From: Candidatus Izemoplasma sp. | GTDB taxonomy: Bacteria; Bacillota_I; Bacilli_A; Izemoplasmatales; Izemoplasmataceae | DNA length: 10,144 nt | Assembly: GCA_007117555.1 (NCBI GenBank) | Contig: SKGI01000075.1 | Span: 1 to 10,144 of the forward strand | Direction: 5' to 3' | Shown here: in pieces, positions 1 through 5,950 of the stretch | How positions within the stretch are numbered: position 1 is the first letter of the stretch | Layout: each line of letters opens with the position of its first letter | Notes under the pieces: generated by a model | Seen by the model: only the letters and a program-made list of their open reading frames with translations | The model's database searches: none | Told to the model about the DNA's origin: nothing | Program-made: the position numbers and the translations under genes

Positions 1-123
1 AAACTACTGCCTACATACATAAAAAAAGTAAGTCCTAAACTTTCTCCCACGCTGAACACCGTCCCAGTATGTGATCAGGTCAAAAAGTAACACATAAAAT
101 TATCGATTCTTTATTTGAATAGT

Positions 124-152
124 ATTATAAATTAATTTCAGGACGTTGTAAA
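124..152 (-). promoter_or_regulatory. Leftward sigma-A type promoter
   Basis: On the minus strand there is a -35 box TTTACA (bases 152 to 147), a 17-base spacer and a perfect -10 box TATAAT (129 to 124). The start of transcription would fall near base 117 and the transcript runs off the left edge. This is the best-matched promoter in the window. Its gene is outside the sequence given. Confidence 0.6.
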
Positions 153-207
153 GGAAAACAAGAAATAAAGGGTATTGAGTATTAAAGACCTATTTAAAGC
201 AAAAAAA

Positions 208-216
208 TGATATAAT
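208..216 (+). promoter_or_regulatory. Extended -10 promoter of the FakA-DegV gene
   Basis: TGATATAAT is an extended -10 element (TGn followed by TATAAT at 211-216). No good -35 box sits 16-18 bases upstream, which is typical of extended -10 promoters. Transcription would start near 223, giving a leader of about 27 bases. A modest ribosome binding site, AAAGAG at 236-241, lies 8 bases before the ATG. Confidence 0.55.
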
Positions 217-249
217 TGTTTCACACAACGATTGTAAAGAGTTTTTTAT

Positions 250-2040
250 ATGAGTACACTTACTTTAAATGTTGAACAACTATATTATTCATTGATGTCA
301 GGCGCTAAAGAAGTGATTCGCCAAGCCAAACATCTCAACAAAATCAATGTATTTCCCGTGCCTGATGGCGATACAGGCACCAACTTAGCTTCCATGATGC
401 GCAGTCTTTTACAACGCTCTAAACTCGAACAAAATTTGACTGATACACTCGCTTCAGTATCGGATGCAGCCCTTGTTGGTGCGCGCGGAAATTCAGGTAT
501 TATTTTCGCGCAATACATCAATGGACTCATCGCCAGTTTAGAAAAATCAGATACTTTAACACTCGACCGCTTTGCGCTAGGCTTACAAGAAGCGGTGCCT
601 TATGCGAAAGAGGCCGTTTCTGTACCAGTAGAAGGTACGATGCTGACAGTGATGGATGTTTTTGCGACGTCTTTTTCAGAAGCACTGACCCCAAAAACTT
701 CCTTTGTCGATGCCTTTGAAACGAGTATGGCAAAAGTATATACTGCTTTAGCGCATACAACAGAACAACTTGACGTCCTTAAAAAAGCCGGGGTCGTCGA
801 TGCGGGTGCTAAAGGCTTTGTTCATTTTTTAGAAGGGTTTCTTAACTATTTGAAAACCGGTACTTTTGAATCTGACGCGATTGAAGAAGTTGTTACAACA
901 TTAAGTCATCTTGATCACGCCGACGAGTATGACCCAGCCTATCGATACTGCACCGAAGCGTTGCTTTCAGGTGCAGAACTAGACCGTGAACAAGTTCGCA
1001 ACGCCGTCAGAGATTTTGGCGATTCACTTGTCGTCGCTGGCAACACGCGAAAGATGCGGTTACACATCCATACCAATCAACCCCAAGATGTCTTTTTTGC
1101 CCTACGTAATTATGGTGATCTACTCGAACAAAAAGTCGATGATATGCAACGACAATATGAAGTGGCGCATGCTCGTAAGTATGATATAGCACTTGTCACA
1201 GATAGTGTGGCCGATTTACCTAAGTCGCTTGTCGATCAGTACCAAGTCCATGTTGTACCAATCCATCTCATGATTGAAAACTCCGAATACTATGACAAAC
1301 TGACTATTGACTCTGAACAGTTTTATGCCTTTATGGATGAACTGCTCGTTTATCCTAAAAGTGCGCAACCAAATGTGAAGACGATTGAGAACTTGTTCAC
1401 CTTCTTGAGCACCTATTATAAAGAAATTGTCGTGCTTACCATATCTGATAAGATGAGTGGGACCTATGACGCTTTTGCCCAAGCTGCTAAAAACGTAAAG
1501 GAAGATTCTGTGCCCATCCGTCTTGTTGATACAAAACAAAACTCTGGGGCTGAAGGTTTACTCGTCATGCGGGCAGCGGAAATGATTGCGGCAGGCGCCG
1601 ATGCGAAGACCATTGAAGACACGCTCCTCACTTTACGCCAGCAAACTAAAATTCTCGTATCTGTAAAAACGCTTAAATATATGGTTCGTTCAGGACGCCT
1701 CTCTAAAGTCACCGGCTTAGTGGCGAAAATTCTCAACTTGAAACCAGTCGTTTCGATCGATGCTGAAGGGGAAGGGATTATTTTAGAAAAAGGACTGAGC
1801 CTTCGTTCAAGCACGAAGAAAATTATTAAGCATGTTAAAGCCGTGATGGAAGATGTTGGCATTGAGCGGTATGCCATTGTGCATGCGAACGCTAAAGACC
1901 GACTTGAACAATACCAAAAAGCACTTGAAGAAGTCACAGGGATGCCGCCCATTTACACCACCGATATTTCAACTGTAGTGGCCATGAACGCAGGAATTGG
2001 TAGTATTGCGGTTGCTTATATTGCTAAAGATCGTACTTAG
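250..2040 (+). CDS. FakA-type DhaL kinase fused to DegV/FakB domain
   Basis: Probable one-chain fatty acid kinase. In Gram-positive bacteria FakA (DhaL/YloV) phosphorylates a fatty acid held by the separate DegV-fold carrier FakB, and the acyl phosphate feeds PlsX/PlsY lipid synthesis. Visible here: an N-terminal DhaL domain (about 1-200) with PDGDTGTN at 38-45, GARGNSG at 77-83, PVEGT at 126-130 and DAGAKGF at 184-190; a middle domain (about 225-308) with Cys234, His272 and His274, matching the zinc ligands known in FakA; then a DegV domain (about 311-595) with TDSVADLP at 317-324, SAQP at 371-374, SGTY at 403-406, RSGRLSK at 480-486 and His545. The usual FakA C-terminal domain is replaced by a DegV domain with carrier motifs. 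The ATG has a modest AAAGAG site 8 bases upstream. It is transcribed alone and ends at a terminator. The kinase-carrier assignment is firm at family level; single-chain function is inferred. Confidence 0.9.
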   Translation: MSTLTLNVEQLYYSLMSGAKEVIRQAKHLNKINVFPVPDGDTGTNLASMMRSLLQRSKLEQNLTDTLASVSDAALVGARGNSGIIFAQYINGLIASLEKSDTLTLDRFALGLQEAVPYAKEAVSVPVEGTMLTVMDVFATSFSEALTPKTSFVDAFETSMAKVYTALAHTTEQLDVLKKAGVVDAGAKGFVHFLEGFLNYLKTGTFESDAIEEVVTTLSHLDHADEYDPAYRYCTEALLSGAELDREQVRNAVRDFGDSLVVAGNTRKMRLHIHTNQPQDVFFALRNYGDLLEQKVDDMQRQYEVAHARKYDIALVTDSVADLPKSLVDQYQVHVVPIHLMIENSEYYDKLTIDSEQFYAFMDELLVYPKSAQPNVKTIENLFTFLSTYYKEIVVLTISDKMSGTYDAFAQAAKNVKEDSVPIRLVDTKQNSGAEGLLVMRAAEMIAAGADAKTIEDTLLTLRQQTKILVSVKTLKYMVRSGRLSKVTGLVAKILNLKPVVSIDAEGEGIILEKGLSLRSSTKKIIKHVKAVMEDVGIERYAIVHANAKDRLEQYQKALEEVTGMPPIYTTDISTVVAMNAGIGSIAVAYIAKDRT

Positions 2041-2082
2041 TGTTTACTACTTCATCAGTGCATGACTATTATACAAAGTCGC

Positions 2083-2110
2083 AAAAAAACAGCCTTCTGG
2101 CTGTTTTTTT
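2083..2110. terminator. Bidirectional rho-independent terminator
   Basis: The stem ACAGCC/GGCTGT (2089-2094 with 2099-2104) has a TTCT loop, an A-run on the left (2083-2089) and a T-run on the right (2104-2110). It therefore works on both strands, ending the FakA-DegV gene from the left and guaC from the right. The guaC stop codon is only 5 bases from the T-run. Confidence 0.85.
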
Positions 2111-2114
2111 ATGG

Positions 2115-3197
2115 TTAATGTTCGCCTTGAGCAAACACAGCGTTATATTGACGAAACACTTTCACAAAAGTCGTACATTTTGCCAATTGCTTTAATGTGG
2201 GGGCCCCAACATACGTACACGTCGATCGTAAGCCCCCTAATAAATCTTTCACAGTGGCCTCGACAGGACCGCGATAAGGGACAGAAACCGTGCGCCCTTC
2301 TGAACTCCGATAGTCGGCGACTTCGCCTTTATGTTTTAGCATCGCTGTATCAGAACTCATGCCATAAAACTCGACAGTTTGTTGCGCTTCAAGTAACGGC
2401 TCTTTCGTTTTTGGATCTCGTTTTAAGGTATCATACCAGTGCGTCACCACATGGCCCCCACCTTCATCATGACCGGCTAACAACCCTCCAAGCATCACAA
2501 AATCAGCCCCTGCACCAAATGCCTTAGCCACATCCCCAGGACACGTGCAGCCACCATCACTGATAATGTGCGCGCCAAGACCATGCGCCGCATCGGCACA
2601 TTCGATAACGGCACTCAGTTGTGGATAACCTACACCTGTTTGAATGCGCGTCGTACAAACACTGCCTGGTCCAATCCCCACTTTAACAATATCAGCTCCA
2701 CGTAAAATTAACTCCTGTGTCATATCCGCCGTGACAACGTTACCGGCGATTAAAGTGTGTTTTGGGAAACGTTGGCGCATCCGAGCCACAAAATCACCAA
2801 AAGCTTCGGCATAGCCATTGGCTACATCAATACAAATAAACCGAATTGAGGGAAACTGTTCGACAAGTTGTGTCGTTCGTTTAAAGTCTTCATCACTTGT
2901 CCCCGTACTAATCGCAACATAATTTGGATCGAGTTTTTCCATCTGCTCAACTAAAGAAGCTGTGGTAGTCGTTTTGACTAAACACGTAAATAAAGACGCT
3001 TTTTGTAGTGCTTGGGCCATAGGCAGTGTCCCAACACCATCCATATTTGCGGCCATGATTGGAATGCCTTGCCATGTTTCACCACTATGACGAAACGTAT
3101 ACGATCTCGTCAAATCAACTTCGCGTCTTGAAGCGAGTGTTGAGCGTTTAGGTCTAATCAAAACATCACTAAAGTCAAGTTTATCATCAAATTCCAT
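2115..3197 (-). CDS. guaC: GMP reductase
   Basis: Cytosolic NADPH-dependent GMP reductase, converting GMP to IMP and ammonia in purine salvage. The 360-residue TIM-barrel protein shows [12 protein letters not shown] near the N-terminus, ANMD at 50-53, the catalytic loop GPGSVCTTR (176-184) with Cys181 and Thr183, the phosphate-binding DGGCTCPGD (214-222) and SSEG with Glu300. This loop and the [12 protein letters not shown] segment mark GMP reductase rather than IMP dehydrogenase, and no CBS domains are present. It resembles the E. coli/animal type more than the shorter Bacillus type. The ATG at 3197 matches the family N-terminus; AGGGGTGA lies 11 bases upstream. A GTG at 3203 (5 bases from that site) or an ATG at 3227 are alternatives. 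Oddities: about 16 extra residues between the LGG and FYGMSS motifs, and VKTTTT where HKHY is usual (Lys75 kept). Confidence 0.93.
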   Translation of the reverse strand: MEFDDKLDFSDVLIRPKRSTLASRREVDLTRSYTFRHSGETWQGIPIMAANMDGVGTLPMAQALQKASLFTCLVKTTTTASLVEQMEKLDPNYVAISTGTSDEDFKRTTQLVEQFPSIRFICIDVANGYAEAFGDFVARMRQRFPKHTLIAGNVVTADMTQELILRGADIVKVGIGPGSVCTTRIQTGVGYPQLSAVIECADAAHGLGAHIISDGGCTCPGDVAKAFGAGADFVMLGGLLAGHDEGGGHVVTHWYDTLKRDPKTKEPLLEAQQTVEFYGMSSDTAMLKHKGEVADYRSSEGRTVSVPYRGPVEATVKDLLGGLRSTCTYVGAPTLKQLAKCTTFVKVFRQYNAVFAQGEH

Positions 3198-3208
3198 GCG
3201 CACGAGAA

Positions 3209-3216
3209 TCACCCCT
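3209..3216 (-). promoter_or_regulatory. Ribosome binding site of guaC
   Basis: AGGGGTGA on the minus strand resembles AGGAGGTGA. It excludes the long form that would start at 3227, because the site lies inside that reading frame. It supports initiation at ATG 3197 (spacing 11) or GTG 3203 (spacing 5). Confidence 0.5.
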
Positions 3217-3242
3217 AAAAAATTCAATGTATCTCCATGGAC

Positions 3243-3248
3243 AGTATA
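3243..3248 (-). promoter_or_regulatory. Possible -10 box of guaC
   Basis: TATACT on the minus strand sits about 46 bases before the guaC ATG. The matching -35 position reads GTTCAA (3271 to 3266), which is poor, and there is no TGn extension. This is only the best candidate in the divergent guaC/padR gap. Confidence 0.25.
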
Positions 3249-3299
3249 CCGTAAAACGACGAACCTTGAACATCAAATTACATAAGTTTACAATTAGTA

Positions 3300-3328
3300 T
3301 TGTGTTACACACAGTACTGTGTTATATT
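3300..3328 (+). promoter_or_regulatory. padR promoter with palindromic operator in spacer
   Basis: A -35-like TTGTGT (3300-3305), a 17-base spacer and TATATT (3323-3328) form a plausible promoter. The spacer contains the perfect palindrome ACACAGTACTGTGT (3309-3322). A second inverted repeat, TGTGT-T-ACACA (3301-3311), overlaps it. A dimeric repressor bound here would block RNA polymerase. PadR proteins commonly repress their own operon through such sites, so this is the likely PadR operator. Transcription would start near 3335, right at the ribosome binding site, so the leader would be very short or the true start lies a little elsewhere. Confidence 0.55.
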
Positions 3329-3334
3329 GAAATT

Positions 3335-3349
3335 GGAGGTGGTTGTTTG
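3335..3349 (+). promoter_or_regulatory. Strong ribosome binding site with TTG start of padR
   Basis: GGAGGTGG (3335-3342) is a near-consensus Shine-Dalgarno site; its GGAGG core ends 7 bases before TTG at 3347-3349. This site decides the start: the reading frame stays open back to an ATG at 3227, but those 40 upstream codons cross the promoter and the operator and do not resemble PadR. Confidence 0.8.
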
Positions 3350-3727
3350 AATACACAGTTTAAGCGCGGCATTATCGAGCTGTGTGTGTTATCGGTGCTT
3401 GCAGATGAAGACTTATATGGATACGCCGTGATTCAGCGTTTAGCTGAACATATTGATGTCAAAGATAACACCATCTATCCTATTTTGCGTCGTCTATCTA
3501 AAGAAGGCTATTTTGAAACAGTCATTCGTGAATCGAGTGAAGGAGCCGCGAGAAAATATTACCAGATGACAAAAAAAGGCTTTGCATATTACGTGTCCCT
3601 TCGCGACCGATGGGATGCATTCATTGGTGGCGTCTATGCCATCATCACTCAGAAAGGAGAGAAAGATGGAACACTATTTAAACGCCTTGCGCGACGCTTT
3701 GAAGAAGCAGAAGATGGCGACACTTGA
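3347..3727 (+). CDS. PadR-family transcriptional repressor
   Basis: Small cytosolic winged-helix repressor of 126 residues. The PadR pattern is clear: GIIELCVLSVLADEDLYGY (8-26) covers the first helices, NTIYPILRRLSKEGY (41-55) is the recognition helix, and ARKYYQMTKKG (68-78) is the wing. Trp89 lies in the C-terminal dimer helix, where the PadR relative LmrR has its ligand-stacking tryptophan. The start is TTG with a strong ribosome binding site. The last 20 or so codons overlap the next gene in another frame by 62 bases, so the two are probably translationally coupled, and the PadR tail beyond about residue 103 is longer than usual. It likely represses its own operon through the palindrome in its promoter. 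PadR genes next to DUF1700/DUF4097 genes are a recurrent arrangement in Bacillota. The inducer is unknown. The stop is TGA. Confidence 0.9.
   Translation: MNTQFKRGIIELCVLSVLADEDLYGYAVIQRLAEHIDVKDNTIYPILRRLSKEGYFETVIRESSEGAARKYYQMTKKGFAYYVSLRDRWDAFIGGVYAIITQKGEKDGTLFKRLARRFEEAEDGDT
3653..3661 (+). promoter_or_regulatory. Ribosome binding site inside padR
   Basis: AAAGGAGAG, inside the padR coding region, ends 4 bases before ATG 3666. It fixes the start of the HAAS-DUF4097 gene and rules out the longer frame opening at 3582, whose first 28 codons are only the padR sequence read out of frame. Confidence 0.75.
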
Positions 3728-4640
3728 GATTGAGGATATTGTCGCCGATCACCGCGAGATGATTGAAGAAGCCATAGCGAATGGCTTACAGCCTGAAGCG
3801 ATCGAAAGTATGTTCGGTCAAGTTGATACCTTAGCGGCATCACTTGCAAGTGAGAGTCAATCGGCTGAGTCTGCCAAAAAAGCCGATTCTAAAAAGAAAC
3901 AAAGTACACAATATGCGAAAACATTTTCACCGAAAGGCCCCTATCATGTTCAAATCAAACTCACCATTGATGACTTAACTGTAGTGAAGTCAAAGGATGC
4001 AGCGATTCATCTAACAGCCGATAGCGATTGGCGAGAAAAAGATTATTTAATCTCCTTTGAAAAGGACACACTAACGCTATCTGCCCCTAAAGCTAGCCCT
4101 AGTTTTTTACGTTTTTTTACAGGTGGCACATCGAAAGCGATGCACTTCACATTGGCCTTACCTGAAACACCGGTTTGTGCATCTTTCACGGCTGAAACAA
4201 TCAGTAGCGATATCGGTTTACTAAAAACAACTGCTGAAACCTTAAAACTGAAAACGATTAGTGGCGATATAATCAGTCGAGACTGTACAGCAAACGCACT
4301 GGCCTTCAATACAGTGAGTGGTACAATTGAAAGCACACACCTTGAAGCTGAATCCGCGAGCATCTCACTCATAAGCGGTGATAGCCATCTCAGTCAGCTT
4401 AACCTTGGCAATACACTCTCAATCGAAACGGTGAGTGGTGACTTAAAAGTTCAGGGCGGTGCGACAAAAACACTTCTTGTAAGAACAGTCAGTGGTGATT
4501 TTTCCGCAACGGATTTCTATCCTGAAAAAGTATCACTCCGGAGTGTTAGCGGCGATGTATCTTTAAAAAACAGTCGAAAATCGGACATTGAGATTGTCGC
4601 AAAAAAAACAGTATCAGGCGCGATAAAAATCGCACCGTAA
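3666..4640 (+). CDS. HAAS (DUF1700)-DUF4097 fusion protein
   Basis: This 324-residue protein is the partner of the upstream PadR. Residues 1-62 are helical and match the HAAS/DUF1700 pattern (a short LxxLRxAL helix, an acidic DIVADHREMIEEAIANG segment, then a glycine and a terminal helix). Residues 63-90 form a Ser/Ala/Lys-rich linker. Residues 91-324 are a DUF4097 beta-helix with repeated SGD turns: the Ser of each turn falls at 180, 199, 218, 237, 257, 276, 295 and 317, a rung of 19-20 residues. In many Bacillota the HAAS and DUF4097 parts are separate genes and one part carries membrane helices; here they are fused, and I see no signal peptide or membrane segment, so a cytosolic protein is inferred. 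Its biochemical role is unknown. It overlaps padR by 62 bases, shares its promoter and is followed by a terminator. Confidence 0.8.
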   Translation: MEHYLNALRDALKKQKMATLEIEDIVADHREMIEEAIANGLQPEAIESMFGQVDTLAASLASESQSAESAKKADSKKKQSTQYAKTFSPKGPYHVQIKLTIDDLTVVKSKDAAIHLTADSDWREKDYLISFEKDTLTLSAPKASPSFLRFFTGGTSKAMHFTLALPETPVCASFTAETISSDIGLLKTTAETLKLKTISGDIISRDCTANALAFNTVSGTIESTHLEAESASISLISGDSHLSQLNLGNTLSIETVSGDLKVQGGATKTLLVRTVSGDFSATDFYPEKVSLRSVSGDVSLKNSRKSDIEIVAKKTVSGAIKIAP

Positions 4641-4656
4641 CCTCTCATGACAAACT

Positions 4657-4685
4657 AAACCGGCTCAAATTGAGGCGGTTTTATC
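4657..4685 (+). terminator. Rho-independent terminator after the padR operon
   Basis: The stem AAACCG/CGGTTT (4657-4662 with 4676-4681) continues after one G-G mismatch as CTCA/TGAG (4664-4667 with 4671-4674), with a tiny AAT loop. A short T-run follows (4679-4682). It begins 17 bases after the stop codon of the DUF4097 gene. Confidence 0.65.
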
Positions 4686-4756
4686 GTTATGTTCTAAACA
4701 TTGATCATCTTTTTAGCTGAATTACACGTTCAAAGGTTTTCGATTTGGTCAAAATA

Positions 4757-4765
4757 TGGTATGAT
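4757..4765 (+). promoter_or_regulatory. Extended -10 promoter of the 370-residue unknown gene
   Basis: TGGTATGAT is an extended -10 element (TGn plus TATGAT at 4760-4765). The -35 position (TTTTCG, 4737-4742) is weak. Transcription would begin near 4772, giving a leader of about 40 bases. A good ribosome binding site, AAAAGGAG (4797-4804), lies 7 bases before the ATG at 4812. Confidence 0.5.
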
Positions 4766-4811
4766 TTTATCATGAACTCATCGCTAAAACCTGAATAAAA
4801 GGAGCCTAATT

Positions 4812-5924
4812 ATGGACAACGAAAAAACACATGATGACTTAAAAGATCGCTTTCCTCATCATCCAGGTGAAGCGGCTTATTTCTCACCGACATTTCATCA
4901 AGACTATCCAGAAGCTTGGCACGCTTATCATCAGCCCCTTCGCCCTTCATTACAAGTGCGCATCATTTTTAACGAAGCGTTAAAAAGGGTCTCACAAGCC
5001 GATTTTGTAGAAGAGGATGACACGGTAGAGCGCACAAAAATTGAACGCCGCGAAGCAGAACTATTAGAGGCATTATTTTTCCATGCTTTAGGTGAAGTCG
5101 GCCGGATCAGTGCCGCTAAAGCGATGAAGCGCTACGATAAACTATTTAAAACGTTTGCTTATCAAGCGGATTATCCCGCGCAACTTGAACAAGCTAAGCA
5201 GACTTTAGCACGTTTAATTGCCGAAATTGCCACAGATGATCCTCGAAAGTCGCTTGTGAAAAAAACCGTTAAAGCTTTTCAAGCTGAGTTTTCAGAATTG
5301 CTTGACCCGGTTGCGGAAGCGATTGAAACCCTTGGTGAAGCCATCTCTGAACAGAAGAAGTTGCCCGCATTGACGCGTATCCGAGTCATGAACTTATTAG
5401 CTCGAAGTGTCACGATTGAACCCGAGTTGATTGGTTTTGTTGAAGAAGATTTAAAAAAATCATTTGAACACTTTCAAAAAGCGGCGCTGTCAATAGACTG
5501 GGATACTGTTAACCATGATAAAGCACAACACAATATAGAATCAACCATCGTACCGCTTATGAAAGGTTATGCTGCATCACTGACAAAACCTAAACAACCT
5601 TTTCACACGAATCCGATCCAAGCCGACTACTATTTCATGCAAATGGCCATCGTTGCGTGCGTGCTTGACACACCGCTTGATTGGGTCGAAATCGATTCAA
5701 AAGTACTACGCCATGACGATTTATATCGCAACCACATTGAGGCACTTTTAAGGTACGGAATTGCGCGACCCCTTGATCAAGAGAACTTACCCGAAAGTCA
5801 ATACAATTATTTAAGTGATCGCGGCTATCATCGTTTCCCTGCCGTGCACGCCAGCCGGTTTAATCAAACTCTTGAAAAAGTTGCCGAGCTATTAGTCCGT
5901 GATATTCATGGTCTCCGTGAATAA
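4812..5924 (+). CDS. Conserved-looking hypothetical protein, 370 residues
   Basis: I do not recognise this family. The reading frame is clearly real: it has a strong ribosome binding site, its own promoter, codon use like its neighbours and a well-mixed protein composition. The product is soluble and mostly helical, with no signal peptide or membrane segment. The N-terminus is rich in His, Pro and aromatic residues (about 8-45, with HHPGEAAYFSP and Y-x-E-AWHAYHQP). A charged helical middle follows (about 47-240), including EEDD-x-VER and ERREAELLEALFFHALGE. The C-terminal third (about 265-370) looks most structured, with PIQADYYFMQMAIV, LDWVEID, the RHDDLYRNHIEALLRYGIARP region and a final GYHRFPAVHASRFNQ. 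The His/Asp/Glu content would allow metal binding, but no known catalytic motif can be claimed. The acetyltransferase-like gene follows with a gap of 26 bases and no terminator, so they are probably co-transcribed. Confidence 0.8.
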   Translation: MDNEKTHDDLKDRFPHHPGEAAYFSPTFHQDYPEAWHAYHQPLRPSLQVRIIFNEALKRVSQADFVEEDDTVERTKIERREAELLEALFFHALGEVGRISAAKAMKRYDKLFKTFAYQADYPAQLEQAKQTLARLIAEIATDDPRKSLVKKTVKAFQAEFSELLDPVAEAIETLGEAISEQKKLPALTRIRVMNLLARSVTIEPELIGFVEEDLKKSFEHFQKAALSIDWDTVNHDKAQHNIESTIVPLMKGYAASLTKPKQPFHTNPIQADYYFMQMAIVACVLDTPLDWVEIDSKVLRHDDLYRNHIEALLRYGIARPLDQENLPESQYNYLSDRGYHRFPAVHASRFNQTLEKVAELLVRDIHGLRE

Positions 5925-5950
5925 ATTATCACATGTGGGGCATCCAAACC

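Larger units (their letters stand above)
1..249. other. Divergent intergenic region at left edge
   Basis: No open reading frame with a usable start and ribosome binding site is visible on either strand. The stretch holds two back-to-back promoters (described separately), one firing left and one right. The left-going transcript would carry an untranslated leader of at least about 115 bases before it leaves the window. I could not match that leader to a known RNA family by eye. In many Bacillota a ribosomal protein L28 gene is divergent from the yloU-yloV (Asp23/DAK) pair, so an rpmB leader is one possibility, but nothing in the window proves it. No yloU-like gene precedes the fatty acid kinase gene here. 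Confidence 0.5.

Noticed and set aside
2111..2527. A plus-strand open frame of 138 codons inside guaC
   Set aside because: It is antisense to a clearly conserved guaC, begins in the terminator and shows no family features.
3227..3346. An upstream extension of padR beginning at ATG 3227
   Set aside because: It would translate through the promoter and operator, has no ribosome binding site and does not resemble PadR; the TTG at 3347 has a near-consensus site.
3347..3727. Possible use of TGA as tryptophan (mycoplasma code)
   Set aside because: padR ends at TGA at about the family length, and all conserved Trp positions examined are encoded by TGG, so the standard bacterial code fits.
4177..4640. 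Repeated DNA-level GTGAGTGGTGA-like segments in the DUF4097 gene
   Set aside because: These reflect the repeated SGD turns of the beta-helix protein, not a DNA repeat with its own function.
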